From: Chrysoperla carnea
Taxonomy: Eukaryota > Arthropoda > Insecta > Neuroptera > Chrysopidae
Assembly (NCBI RefSeq): GCF_905475395.1
Contig: NC_058339.1
Location: 24,312,001 to 24,376,000, forward strand
Direction: 5' to 3'
Length of the DNA stretch: 64,000 bases
Part shown: in pieces, positions 25,800 to 38,050 of the stretch
Position numbering within the stretch: the first letter of the stretch is position 1
Layout of the letters: each line of letters opens with the position of its first letter
Program-made: the position numbers and the translations under genes
Notes under the pieces: generated by a model
The model's input: the letters and a program-made list of their open reading frames with translations, nothing else
The model's database searches: none
Told to the model about the DNA's origin: nothing

Positions 25800-26942
25800 C
25801 TCCAAATTTACAGATTTAGAAACCTGGCAAAAAATGCTGTCAAGTAAATTATATTTTAAGAGGTTCATTACTAGGGATGAACTAATTATTATTTGATCAT
25901 GTTTTTCGTTATTTTAGAGTCATAAATTTTATCACTATACTTACATTTTATTACATTTTTTTTAAATCAATGTGTTTTATTTAAATATACAATTGCTTAA
26001 ATCATACTTTCGTTTCATTTTTAAATATGGTTATTAATTTTAATTATAATAATAAGCAAATTATTATATAATCAGTTAGGTCATGGAAAAGAAGGGAGCA
26101 TGGGAGGATGGCAATAACAATACTCAAAAGAAAGTAGTAGAGGCCATGAGAGCCAGAGTGTCCTAACTGCATTTTTTCAATATTGAGCTCTGTATTGGAA
26201 TCTGCTCTGAACGGTAACTCTGGCTCTCATACTGGGCATAGACAAAATATAGTAATGGATGTTACTGGAATAATGTAAATAATCTAATTTTAGGGAGTCT
26301 TGAATCAAAGAATACAGATACATATACAATGTATCTAATATAATCCAATGAAATCATGTTATAATTTTCAAAAATCCCTACCTTAGTTGAATATTATTAA
26401 ATGAAATTTACTAATATCTTCTGATTATCATTGGCTACTCGTTATCGAATCATAGTCAGTGAATAAACAAATTTATCAATTTTTTTCGAACCTGTAGTTC
26501 TCAAATTAGGGCTCAAATCCAAATTTGGAAAAGTTTTTTTTGTTGCTCTTGATGAGCTTATTTTGGGAAGTTGGGTTTCTGCAGTTAATAACAGAACACG
26601 TTGTATATGTATCTGTATTGTAGCTCTGCCTTTGAGTTTCTTGATCAATTTAGTGTATACAGAGTCACCTGTACGTTAGCTTCAGTACTAAAATATACAA
26701 CATTACAGTTTCCTATTTTATCAGTATATTTTTACATATATTATTCTACCAAATACAAAATTTAAAAAATAACTTCGATGTGATTATTTAATATTTATTT
26801 TAAGTTTTGATTGATAAAGAAATTTTAAAAATTTATTTTAAATGGCGCATCAAATATTTAAAATAAATATTATAAACAAAATAATAGATTTTTTAATGAG
26901 CACTGGAAAATCATCAGAGGCTGCAAGTTTTGATAAATATAC

Positions 26943-27045
26943 CTAACGGAGTGTGGAAATTTAACAGCAGAAATTTTCCAAATATCGACAAAATTCCAAG
27001 TTATAATGGATGGTACATTTACAATTATCCTACTATTTAATGTCG
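26943..27045 (-). CDS. Possible internal exon partnering 23569-23818
   Basis: Minus-strand open stretch RIIVNVPSIITWNFVDIW then KISAVKFPHSV, ending at a donor-like TTAG/GTATAT (exon end 26943) with two bases left over. The exon at 23818 begins with the single base needed to complete that codon. The upstream acceptor is not clear (AG near 27028 or higher). The whole stretch could equally be a chance open frame. Confidence 0.2.
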
Positions 27046-27242
27046 AGTCCAATCGAGAAATTCAAGGCATGTTTATTCTCATCTGGTTTTAATCCAATTG
27101 AAAGTATAATCATCTTAAATAAAACCTGGCTTTTAAGGAAAAAAAAATGATTTAAAAACATTAACAGATAAGACATACATTAAATTCGATGAATCAAACA
27201 AAACAAGTAACTTGAACTCAAATGTGAATTCAGAGAATGAAT

Positions 27243-27335
27243 TGGCGTAACCAATTCCGTCCGCGTAATGCATAGGGTAGCGGGTTCGATTCCCGCCGTC
27301 GCAACAAAATTTAAATAATAGTTGTGTTGGGCTGG
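27243..27335 (+). mobile_element. tRNA-derived SINE, 3'-truncated copy
   Basis: It contains the RNA polymerase III B box GGTTCGATTCC (27283-27293) in the context GCGGGTTCGATTCCCGCCGT, as in a tRNA T-arm, followed by GTCGCAACAAAATTTAAATA and GTTGTGTTGGGCTGG, which match the copy at 46871-47112. A functional tRNA is excluded because no 5' acceptor strand pairs with CGTCGCA. TGGCGTAACC at the start may be the decayed A box. Confidence 0.7.
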
Positions 27336-27940
27336 AATTCAATACGAGTCCATAAATTTCGATCAGTCACCATGTCATTCACAAAATATGATCGCGATTC
27401 TTTAATTTCAAATTTGTTTTGCTACAGAATACAAGACACGTACAGTTACATTAAACATTACAATTACTCCTGTTTTTCTATTTAAATCGATATATAGCTT
27501 TTCTTAGGTGGAATGTCGAATTGACTCGGAAATTAAAGATTTAATAGCGTTTGCAAAGGCCGTTTAACTCATATATCAAGTGGAAGAAGAGAGTTCGTTA
27601 TTTCGGCTCTTGCTTATTATCTTTTTCGATCTTCTTTGGTCGTCGAACTAATAATTTTGTAAAAATGGATATTTTCAACCCTGAATAAAGTCATGTGTAC
27701 AGACTACAGAGCCTAATATAAGAAAAAACTTTTCCTACATCATGATGTAGTCAAAACAAAAATGTATAATAAATAGAAATTATTTTCAATTGTTTTTAAA
27801 ATTTAATATTCATTCTAGATAAACATGTCACATTTGACATATTATACATTGAATATGAATTAAAATTAAATAAAAATAACTTTTGCTGATGATTTTTTAG
27901 ATTTATATTTAAAAAAATTAATTAACGTTACTATAGACTG

Positions 27941-27950
27941 CTATATAAAA
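27941..27950 (+). promoter_or_regulatory. Possible TATA box for LDH copy 3
   Basis: CTATATAAAA is followed by a locally GC-richer stretch (TTCGCGAGCG) that stands out from the AT-rich surroundings. It lies about 500 nt before the first coding exon of LDH copy 3, which begins after a splice acceptor and so needs an upstream noncoding exon. A start near 27970 and a donor near 28050 (AATAG, then GTGATA) would suit. This is inference from position and motif only. Confidence 0.3.
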
Positions 27951-28468
27951 TTCGCGAGCGTGATTGTGTTGTTAACAGAGGTCGTCACTTTTAAAGCGTA
28001 TGTTCAATTTTAAATTCTTTATAAATAATTTACTTAATATTATAAAATAGGTGATATGAACCGAGTCGATTTTAAACGAAGCTTCTAAAAGTGAAACTGT
28101 AAAATCCAGAAGATTGCAAATTTTTGGGGAGCTACGAATAGTATGTTTTATTGATCCAATGGCTTACCAATCCTATCCAATTTCCAACAGATTTGATCAT
28201 CAAGAGTAGGAAACTGGAATACTCATTCTGTGTGAATGCGAAAGCTCTTAAACGGCACAATAATAATACAAATAATGGGTTAAACAAAATTACTTAGGAT
28301 GATGTGGGATGAACTGGACTCCAATAAAATGAAATAAATGAATAGTCACCAAGCTATATGCTTAAGTTTATTAAAGTTGCCCCTCGTTACTATATTGCTC
28401 ATAAACATTTCTAATTTTATTATACTAAGTGTAATTTTTTATTTTCTAGTAAATTAAACAAACAAGAC

Positions 28469-30470
28469 ATGGCATCGAAGCCAACGTATGGGAAACTCTT
28501 TACAGATGTCTCTGAACCTGTGACTAAAACTGGTAACAAGGTGACTATTATTGGTGTTGGGGCTGTGGGTATGGCTTGCGCATTTGCTCTGCTTTCAGAG
28601 GTAGGTGTATACTTTGACTTTGCTTATAGATTTTAGATAGGCTATATCAGAGCTTTATGGATTCAATTTTTTGTACTAGTAAGAGATAAAGACTTAAAAC
28701 AGCAAATCTTATCTTTATTTAAAAAAGTGGTTAACGGAATAATATCCAGGATTTTTGGCTATTGTATTCCCGAATCACTATCCTCGTCACTTACTGTTTG
28801 CTTGCAGATCTCGAGCTTGGGATCAACGAATATACCAATTTTTAAATTTAATGAATATCAACTTTTTGATTCGTGTGACATGTATGTATGACCGACTATC
28901 TCTCTTTACTTACTTGACGTGAAAAAACAAACGATTCCGTAGTCAACACTGTCTATACATGGTATTTAAAAAATTAACTCAGCAAATGGTTTGTTTTCGC
29001 TTGTTTTTGATAACTTAGAGTAAGATACTTATCTAATTTGATATATTAATCAAATGGTGCAGAGATATTTATCAGGACGATTTTGATTACAGAAACAGAC
29101 AAACGATTTAGTCCTAATGGATATGGATAGAAACAAATTAAAGGGGGAAATGTTGGATTTACAACAAGGCGCAGCATTTTTAAGAAATGCTAGAATTCAA
29201 GAAAGTGCTGATGGTAGATATTTTAACGAAATTCAATACTTTGAATAGCTTAAGAACTTATTTCAAACTTGAAACTTTGAATCAATTTATCTTGGAAAGA
29301 CTTGCGGAGAAAATATTTTATTTAAGCTATATTCGAATGTTTTTATATTATCGAGGATAATCGGCTAAACAAATGTATATTTCTTTTGTTTTTTCCCAAT
29401 TTTCGTTCATAAAAACAATCGAAATTAAACTTTGTGTTTTCTCCAAACTCTTCTTTCCACTTAAACTTCTTAAACTTTTCTTTAATTTTCATTGAGCTTT
29501 TATTTTTAGACTATTCCATTACGCGAGATTCGCGTATCATTATAGTAACGGCAGGAGCACGTCAGCGCGAAGGTGAATCACGGTTGGCTTTAGTTCAACG
29601 TAATACGGATATTTTTAAATCAATTATACCAAAACTCATGGAATATAATAAGAATCCTATCCTAATAATCGTTAGTAATCCTGTAGATATACTAACTTAT
29701 GTTGCATGGAAGTTAAGTGGATTGCCAGTACATAAAGTAATTGGCACTGGAACAAATTTAGATACATCACGTTTTAAATATTTAATATCACAAAGATTAG
29801 ATATTGCACCATCTAGCTGCCACGGATGGATTATTGGTGAACATGGCGATAATAGCGGTATGACTTTTTAGTTTAGATTGAAAATATTTATTCAATAAAA
29901 CCACATCTGCTGAATTTAGTGCCCTTAATTTCTTATATTAGCTTATATGGATCAGGCAGCTAAAATATTTGATCGCTAAAATATTTGTTTTAATTCTAGT
30001 TCCGGTTTGGTCGAGTGTAAATGTATCAGGTGTAAGACTGACTGAATTGAATCCAAAAATCGGTACTAAAGAAGATGAAGAAGATTGGCTCAGTTTGCAC
30101 AAAGAAGTGGTTCAAAGTGCTTATGAAATCATCAAATTAAAAGGTTATACATCATGGGCCATTGGTCTCAGTGTTTGCGACATAGTTAGTGGTATTATGA
30201 GAAATACCAATAATCTATATGCACTTTCTACGCTAATTAAGGTACCGTTTTTTTTTTTTCAACCAATAAACCACCGGAAGGCTCAATTCTATGTTTGATT
30301 TACAGGGTTTCCATTGTATTCAAGACGAGGTATTTTTGTCATTACCAGCTGCTGTAGGCGTTGATGGTATTTCAAAAGTTGTTAATCAAAAGTTAACACC
30401 TTCTGAAGTTCAACAATTACAAGAATCTGCAAGAGTTATAGCTGAAGTACAAAAGGGTATACAGTTCTAA
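28469..30470 (+). CDS. Ldh: L-lactate dehydrogenase, canonical copy (LDH copy 3)
   Basis: Five coding exons give 335 residues: 28469-28600, 29093-29213, 29510-29857, 30000-30241, 30306-30470 (stop TAA). The ATG is 19 nt after an acceptor at 28448-28449, so a noncoding first exon is expected upstream. This copy matches the LDH family best: [11 protein letters not shown] at the NAD site, Asp54, [17 protein letters not shown] with Gln103 and Arg109, [23 protein letters not shown] with Asp169 and Arg172, catalytic His196 in [13 protein letters not shown], and [10 protein letters not shown] with the substrate-binding Thr. It should catalyse NADH-dependent pyruvate to lactate conversion in the cytosol. 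Introns are short (492, 296, 142, 64 nt). AATAAA at 30512-30517 lies about 40 nt after the stop. It shares the Asn of GDNS and the LQQGA motif with copy 2, so copies 2 and 3 are each other's closest relatives and copy 1 is the outlier. Confidence 0.95.
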
Positions 30471-30511
30471 TTGATTTATTTTTATTTCAATGTAAATTTT
30501 TTGTACTTTTT

Positions 30512-30517
30512 AATAAA
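30512..30517 (+). promoter_or_regulatory. Polyadenylation signal of LDH copy 3
   Basis: AATAAA lies 42 nt after the stop codon of LDH copy 3, followed by T-rich sequence. The position and motif fit a cleavage and polyadenylation signal. Confidence 0.6.
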
Positions 30518-30894
30518 GCTCGTTTTTTGTTTTAAATTTTCTGTTTTTATTGAAATTATTTGTTGGTATTTTATAGTGACGAAAATTTATTGTGCGCTTC
30601 ATTTACCATAGTCTGATGAACATCATACAATGATTTATCCTTGAAAAAGTTCTTTGTTTTTTAGATAGTCACATCACTTTTAGTGTTCCGTTTCATAATT
30701 TCTTAATGAATTTACGAATTTTAGTAGATAAAATGATACGTTTCGTACAGAATCAAATTTATATTGCTGCGTATGGAAATCTTTTGATTCATTAAAAATA
30801 TAGGCAATATTATTACTTAAATGATGAGGTCATTGTTTAAAGACTCATCTTATATATTTAAACGAGCAATTCTTGTATATATATATATATATAT

Positions 30895-31275
30895 CAACGA
30901 TCTTGGAAATGGCTCCAACGATTTTCATGAAAATGAGTATGTAGGGGTTTTTAGGGGCGATAAGTCGATCTAACAAGGTTTCATTTTAAAAAAAACGTCG
31001 TTTTATTCGTTTTTTCATGAAAAACTGAAACATACATCGCAAAATATGACTGTTCCTGACATCTTTTGGTGTATATCGTAGTTAATGAAATACAATGCAA
31101 ATTATAACTCTTCCTGACATCTATTGGTGTATATCGTAGTTAATGAAATAAAATACATTACCGGGACATTCAAATTGGTATTTGTGTGGAGACATTTAAA
31201 ACGGTCTTCTATTAGTGATAAAATTTGTGTCTTTTTAAGAATACCGAGCGAAGCTCGGTCATCCAGATATTATTA
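30895..31275 (+). mobile_element. Helitron-like 3' fragment with a 58-bp tandem duplication
   Basis: ACCGAGCGAAGCTCGGT (31241-31257) is a perfect 7-bp stem with a GAA loop, followed by CATCCAGATATT where a Helitron would end in CTRR about 10 nt after the hairpin; the CTRR seems mutated. Upstream, TTCCTGACATCTWTTGGTGT recurs at 31053 and 31111 (58 nt apart). No replicase or helicase is present, so it would be a non-autonomous remnant. Confidence 0.5.
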
Positions 31276-33070
31276 ATAATACAGGATGAAAAAATAGTGA
31301 ATAACAGAAATTGATGACCTCTAAATGGAATTAAAATATGAAAAGTCCTGATGTGTTTTTCGAATTGACACTCCGTTTACAAGTTAGGGCTTCGTTAATT
31401 ATTGTTTTTAATATTTAAAAATTCTTGACTAGTGAATAAAGTTGAAATATATAATTTTGGGGGGCAAAAAATTTTAATTGTTTTTGTAATTGGCCAGAGA
31501 TCTAAGCACATAATTTATAGATAGGTTCATGCTTCACGGTTTTTTTTTTGCAAAAAAAATTACTATATAAAATATATAATCAAAATATTCACACCAATTA
31601 TTGTTATTGTTCCGTGATTGATGAAAAAAAGTTCATGATTAAGTAATATTCTTTAATTTAATGCCAAGGTAAATTAGGTAAGAAATTATTTACAGATAAT
31701 GATGACTTCATATAAATACTTAAGGTAGTTCTTCAAAAAGTGAGTGAATATGATTTTGAGACAGTCGTTTCGAGTTTTGATGATGAATTAGTGAAATTAC
31801 AAAAACTTATAGAAGTTCAGAAAAAAATTTGGTAACTTTGGAAATTTGTATATTTTTGGCACCTATAGGCTGTACTATACCAAAAGTTTCAAACTGTACA
31901 AGGGAAGGAGCATGGTGGCTTTTTAAGAAGGAATTTCCCCATTTCTTTTTATTGTATCTTCATAACCATTCAGAAATAAAGGTGGATTTTCATCAAAAAG
32001 TTTTTATTTATATTCATTTTTCTTGTAGTAATCACAATTACCCTAGGGCTAGTACTATGACGATATATTTATGCTTTACCCTTATTGTAAACTGTAGTTT
32101 TTGTTTCGATAAAAAAAAAGCGATGATGTTAGAAAAATGAATAATTTTTATATCCTTTAAACATTATATTAAAAAGGAATTAATTTGGCAATCTATTAAA
32201 GAAGTAATGCCCTAGACCTACTGCTATTATGCCTTATTATGAACCCATTCTGATTTTCATTAAGTATAAAATAATTTGTTTCTTGCTATATGGTTATGCA
32301 ACTTGTAGTACCTAAATGTTATGCATTATATAATTAACATATATTTTACTCTTTTCTCTATTTTCATGAAATATTAGTTTACCAAAAAAAAAGAAGAAAG
32401 ATTCAATTTATTTTAAGAATAGAAAAAGGGCCTTCATAATCAAATGTCCTGAATTTAAGTGTTTTATAAAATGTATTATTCAATCGGTATTTATTTACCC
32501 ATATTATTCGTATAATGTAAGTTCAAATCTTTGGCAAAATAATAGCTAAAATGGTTCAAAATTATGAAAATTTACTAGATTTTGTTATGATCTCTTTTGT
32601 TTTTGGAAATTTTAATCATTTTTCAAAATTTTTAGAAACTTTTTAAAATTTTTTCCATAGAGCAAAAAAAAGTATATAATTTTCCACAGAACAAAATTTA
32701 TTTTAATGGTAAAAAACATTTTCATTTGGTGACATGAAATCTTTCATAACTTCCTGTGACATTTTACAAATTTCCAAAGTCCAAAAAAATGTTTAATAAA
32801 TTACAGGCGCCTATTCTTTGGCAAATTTTAATAACCTTTTCGAAATATTTGAAACATTTTAAAGTATTCCATTTGCATTTAAGCCAAAAAATGAAAATAT
32901 TAAAAAAATTCGCATTTTGTCTTTGGTGAATTATAAGCATTTTTTGTTTCTTGCAATTTTTCTGTACCGAGATAGTTTTCGATTGCAAAAATTTAATTTA
33001 TTTCTTAAATCTTTAGTCAAAACGTCCCAAACATAGGTATGTATTGTGTAAAACGTATGTATATATAGAA
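30930..33070. other. Gene-poor stretch downstream of the LDH cluster
   Basis: After the Helitron-like tail ending near 31275 the sequence is AT-rich with poly-A/T runs. The frames 31829-32140 (+) and 32764-32988 (-) are low in complexity and match nothing I know. Confidence 0.45.
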
Positions 33071-33119
33071 TTTATTTCATTTAAATATTTGGAATTTAAT
33101 TGTTGTGTGTGTAGCTAAG

Positions 33120-33397
33120 CTAATCTACATAAAACATATCATTTAGTTGTTTAAGCGTTACATTATTGCTTTGATACCCGTATTCTGTCGTGTGCGCATA
33201 TATTTTAACCTGAGCTAAGTAATATGCCGTCATAATGCCCAATGATACAATACGTAAACACACAAAATTATAGAGTGATTTTTTAAAAAGTTTCGAAATA
33301 CTTTTTTCAAGAAAAGATTGGAATATAAAAATTTGTTCCCATATACCTACATTTTTGACACCGCATTTCACGTAGACAATTTTTTTATTGACAAATT
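33120..33397 (-). CDS. Terminal coding exon of an unrecognised gene
   Basis: On the minus strand a good acceptor (TTATTTTCAG, exon from 33397) opens 2 bases plus 91 codons ending in TAG at 33120-33122. AATAAA (minus strand, 33071-33076) follows about 45 nt later. The translation is mixed in composition, unlike the low-complexity shadows around it: it begins FVNKKIVYVKCGVKNVGIW, has a hydrophobic stretch CLRIVSLGIMTAYYLA in the middle, and ends LKQLNDMFYVD. The hydrophobic stretch could be a membrane segment. I do not recognise the family. Upstream exons would lie at higher coordinates, towards or overlapping the bestrophin exon on the other strand; I could not identify them. Confidence 0.45.
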
Positions 33398-33489
33398 CTG
33401 AAAATAACTATTATTTGTACAGTTTTATTTTTATCGAAATTATATTTTCTTTTACTATTCTGTTTAACCCCCGAACTAAAAAAAGAGTT

Positions 33490-33985
33490 GTTATAAGTTA
33501 GACCTATATGTGTGTGTTTGTCTATCTGTCTGTCGGTTCAGTTTGGAAAAGTTTTTAAGGAAAAAGATAATTTAATAGTGTTCTTAGTCGGAGGTTTATT
33601 AAAACGAACTAAATTTCAGTAAAATTGTTCATAAAATCACTAAATTAGTCCATTTCCGTTTGTCCGACCATCCGTACGTCCGTTTGGAATAACGATAACT
33701 ACAAAACGAAAAGAGATATCAAGCTTAAATTTTTATAGCGTTCTCAGGACGTAAAAAGTGTGTTTTAATTCGAAAATAAGCAGCATAGGTCAACTGAGTC
33801 TAACAAACCGTTAGAGATAGGCATTATAATAAAATAAACTACGTTAATTTGGAACATTTTTTTCGTTAGCATCATTGTATTCCCGTGAGGGAGCAAATTA
33901 GGGTAAGCTTTGGAGTCTATTTTCTCCAAAACTATAAAAGACATAGAGTTGAAAATTCGTAGTTAGCTTCAACTAGTGAGTCTTA
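33490..33985 (+). repeat. Dispersed transposon-derived repeat
   Basis: The segment 33534-33589 (CGGTTCAGTTTGGAAAAG to ATAGTGTTCTTA) is repeated in reverse complement at 38344-38403, with scattered differences. The surrounding text (GTTTGTCTATCTGTCTGTCG, then GTCCGACCATCCGTACGTCC) is repetitive in style and resembles retrotransposon 3' regions. There is no open frame of note. Confidence 0.4.
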
Positions 33986-34898
33986 TGGAAGTATGGTTTT
34001 TAAGACACTCAATATATTTAAATTCGTTTTTGGTTTGATAACTAAGCTCAATATTGAACACAGCAAGCAGTAAAACAATCTAAAATACATACATACAGGT
34101 ATGAGGTATGTATGGTTTAGTTATAGTAGGTACTACACACATACACTTAGCATACCTACCTATAAAATCAAGTTAAGAGTCATAAAGTTTTGTGGTAACT
34201 GAAATAAAATAACACATGCATACACTGATGTATAACTGTTTGGTATACTATAGATAGGTCTATGGTTGTAGTAACTTACACAAACACACTGTACACACAT
34301 CGAATCTGTATTGTTTGTTCATACCTTCTATAATACATACATAGGCAGTTTACCTTTTTGTGGTAAATCTCTTTTTATTTGAGTATAGTTACAACAGGTA
34401 TTTTATTAGCCAGTATTATTAGTGCAATTCAAAACATTGAAACAAGTAGTGTAAATGTTATATTCTTGTATATTTTTATTATTATTTGATTTTAAAAGTA
34501 TTTTAATTGTTGTGTGAATAAATAATTTTAACTAAAGTAACAAAAATTTTAAGTGAATTTTAGTGCCTTTTGTAATGAATTGTATTATTTATAAACCAAA
34601 ATTAATATATTCAAATGTGTTGCTCAATTAATTATTTAAATTATTTATGTGATAACAATTATATTAATAATAATTTGACAAAAATGTGTAAATATAATAG
34701 TCGTCATAATATTTATTATTGTTTTTGATAATGATTTTAGTGCCTTAGTGTGGATATATTTCTAATTTCAATGTAATTAATATTTGAATTATTATTTTAT
34801 TTTGTTACTAAGATTGATTATTTCAAGAATTTAAACAAAAATATTTATTTTTAAATCAATTTTTTATACATTTGTGATATTAATTTTATAATAACAAG

Positions 34899-34969
34899 AT
34901 GACTATCTCATATACTGGTGAAGTGCCAAATGGAAGTAGTTTTGGATGTTTTTGGAAAATTTTATGGAA
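34899..34969 (+). CDS. Best: Bestrophin, first coding exon only
   Basis: ATG at 34899 opens 23 codons plus two bases before a strong donor, GTAAGT at 34970. The peptide begins MTISYTGEVPNGSSFGCFWK. Insect bestrophins begin MT-I-T/S-YTGEV followed within a few residues by FGCF, so the match to this family's N-terminus is close. Bestrophins are calcium-activated chloride channels of the plasma membrane. The next expected exon (starting near WKGSIYKL) and the RWWNQY region were not found in the remaining 29 kb, so either the first intron is very long or the gene is broken. The family assignment rests on a short peptide. Confidence 0.6.
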
Positions 34970-37590
34970 GTAAGTTCTTGTTATACATATGTTTCGTAAA
35001 TATTTCACCATATGGAAGTATTTATTGGTACCTTTATACATTTGATACATGAAAACTGAACCTTGATTTCATGTATTGATTTACATTTAAAAATAATATA
35101 CTTAAATATGATTTTAGGTTATTTAAGACATACTTTTAATTGAATTTAGTTCAATTAAAAATATATAAAAATCACTTGTGATTGATAAAAATATATCGTC
35201 AGCCATGTTTTCAAAATTAAATTTTTTTTTATAAAAATTCCATAATTTCAAGATACCTATATTAATTTGCATAATTGATTAATTTTGAATTTAAATTGAA
35301 ATATTATTAATTAATGTTATGGATCTTGATATTCGTACACAAGCGTGTAAGAAGGTTTTAACATGAGAAACCATCGAATAAATTTAGAATTTGTCGACAT
35401 TTTGGATGCTGTATTGACGGTATTTTACTTACCTAATCAACTTCTCGAGTACATTTTGTCTGAATAGCGAACTCACAACTTACTTTCGGTATTGAGATTT
35501 TTAAATTGGTGTAAGCAAACGGAGTTGTTTTGGTATTGCCGAAAAGAAAATGAAAAACTAAGCAATATTTAAAAAATAAGATTTCTGTGGTTGATATTGC
35601 GGCAACATTCTTTTTTAGGTTTTCTTGGAGTTTGATGCTTTACAAAATCCAATAGCCGGGTATTACTATGAAATGGCAAGTAGGTGCGCTGGATAGTTTT
35701 TCGTCAATTTTGATCACCGAATATGATGTAAATAAATTTCGAATACGAAGAGTGTACAAGGCCGAAAATAGAGCTGAAATGGCCCCGGGCAAAACCAACT
35801 TTGGGAGCCCCTTCCAAAACTCACTCGAGGGTATTTTGTCGGTCGATCATAAAATTTTTGTTCATGTTTTATACTAATTTGTAGAAACAGTTAGAATATC
35901 ATCATGATATACTAAAAAATGTAAAGAAAATCCTAAAGAAAATATATTGAATTAGTCCTTCAAATTTTGGCCATTGAAATTAAATTTTCGTTCTTGATGT
36001 TTTCGATAACCACTCAGTAATATGGGTCATAACTTTCTTATGTGCTTAGATTTAGATACATATTTGACGTATATCAATTGTAGTGAGGTTTGATTAAGTA
36101 ATTGGTATCTCAAAATATAATTTTAATCTAAAGTATTGACAACAAATAATTTTGTGCGACTACTTTTTTAGTGCAAGCAAAAATTATTTATGTAAGTGCA
36201 AATATTAATCACTATCTACTCATTTAGATGGAAAATATTCAAACTTTTTAAACAAATACCGCTGCACAATATCCTTGACTCCCGTTTAACCTCCTTAAAA
36301 CCCCCTTCACTCTCCTTACGCCAATGTACATTTATTTGTCTTAAAGGACCTAAAACGAGCATGATTTTAGATAATCGTGGATTTTCAACTCATCCTGTAT
36401 GCATAGAAAATTAATGAAAGTTTTTCATATTATGCGATGCAATTTTTTTATTGAGTTTTATGGTGAATATCATTTATTTATTAATGGTGAATAATGAAAG
36501 TAAAAATGAGATATTATGAGAGATTATGGCTTTAAAATATGAATTTTATTAATAATTAATATAATGAAAACTTTATGCTTAGTATTTGTGCAATATTAAA
36601 ACAAATATTTTAACGAATGTATGCAATTTTTACATTCTTTATAAGTTAAAGAAAGGATTCAGTATGTTTTTGTGTTATAAAAATATGCTTACATCGCGTT
36701 AAGTATAAAATAGTTTGTTTATTATGAATTCAAAAATTGTATTTTGTAATTATTCAAAATTAAAAACGTGACTTTACAATTGATATGTCAATGTGTTTTC
36801 AATTCTCCTATAAATCATAATTTGCTGAAATAAATAATAGTAGAAAGAAACTTGGCGAACGAAGTATATAAATTTCTTTCGGTCATTCGTAATTTTGAGT
36901 AATTTATTAATTTTTAATTTTTTCACAAACTCTTTTAAACATTTATATCAAATATAAACTACTCATTGGGGATTATGCTTTTGTTCCTAATTTACTACTT
37001 TTTAAGGGTTTGAAAAAAATTTTGCTTGTTTTGGAGTTATCGTGTTGTCAGACAGACAGACGGAAAACCGTAAGTGTTAGCTTAGATTATTTTATGAACA
37101 CCTATACCAAAATTTTGTTTGCAGCATCGATTTTTCTAAGCACTGCAATCTTGGGACTTGGGATTAGTATACCTGGATATAGTATATTTCACAGGGTTTA
37201 AAAATGGAGTCAGCGTCAGGAATTCATCTGCAAATAAATTTACATAAGCACTAAAAAACATGATGTGATTGTGATATCAAATAATATTATGCAGGCAACA
37301 AGCAAGCGTGTATTGTTATCCACCATACCAATAGAATAGAATATGATTTGACTCGGCCTCAATATTATTTATCATTCATTGTTTTGTACTAATCGTATAA
37401 ACATTACCGTGACATTATTTTTCGCCTACTGATGTTTAAATATTGCAAAATTCATAAAAGTAAATGGCTATAAACTATTGTTTTAATAAAAAATAATTGT
37501 ATTATCAAAAAAAAGAAAAAATTGGAGTGATAGATTTTCACGCACGACTTCTATATAGGCGATTCTAAAACGAAACGTCCCGACACAAAA
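34970..37590. other. Presumed first intron of the bestrophin gene, proximal part
   Basis: AT-rich. An AG-preceded stretch at 36229 (RWKIFKLFK) was checked as a possible second exon but does not match the bestrophin sequence expected after FGCFWK. Nothing else found. Confidence 0.4.
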
Positions 37591-37597
37591 TATTATT

Positions 37598-38050
37598 AAC
37601 TCCCCAGAGGGAGTTAATGTAATGGGGCCGATTTTGAAAATTTTCAGTTGTACATATTTCCGCGGTTTCAAGACCACAATATCCGAATCAAACTTTTAAA
37701 ATGTGATGTCTGCGTATGTACGTATGTGCTTATGTTCGTTCTGATTCTTTCGTCTCGATTATCTCGCGAACCAGTTATGATATTAACACCTGACTAGGCT
37801 TATTCAACGCGTAATCGCTTATTTAAGAACTGAAAGAGTTTTAAGCAGAATTAGTTGAGCCGTTTTTTAATGGTAATAAAAAAACTGGAAAAAAATAAAT
37901 AAACAGAATCTGAAAAGTGGATAAAACACATCATTTAAGAAGAATAATCTATGAAGGCTAACAAGACCTTTTTTTTAATGTTTTTTCCCTCCTCTGGGAA
38001 GTTAGTGGTGTGGACTACAGGGGTCGCACTCTTACGACTTCAGTACCACA
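37598..38050 (+). mobile_element. AACTTCCC-ended repeat element, copy 1
   Basis: Starts with AACTCCCCAGAGG (37598-37610), inverted at 37991-38003 as CCTCTGGGAAGTT, then a shared tail ending CGACTTCAGTACCACA. Internal landmarks shared with copies 2 and 3 are TTTCCGCGGTTTCAAGACC, ATCTGAAAAGTGGATAAAAC and GAATAATCTATGAAG. The start itself folds into a short hairpin in copy 3 (AACTTCCCAGAGGAAGTT). Non-coding; superfamily unknown. Confidence 0.75.

Noticed and set aside
27243-27302. A tRNA gene suggested by GCGGGTTCGATTCCCGCCGT
   Set aside because: No complementary 5' acceptor or D-arm is present, and the same sequence recurs at 46881 joined to a SINE body. It is a tRNA-derived SINE.
36196-36414. 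AG-preceded stretch RWKIFKLFKQIPLHNIL as bestrophin exon 2
   Set aside because: Bestrophins continue with a W-R/K-GSIYKL motif and a transmembrane segment. This peptide lacks both.
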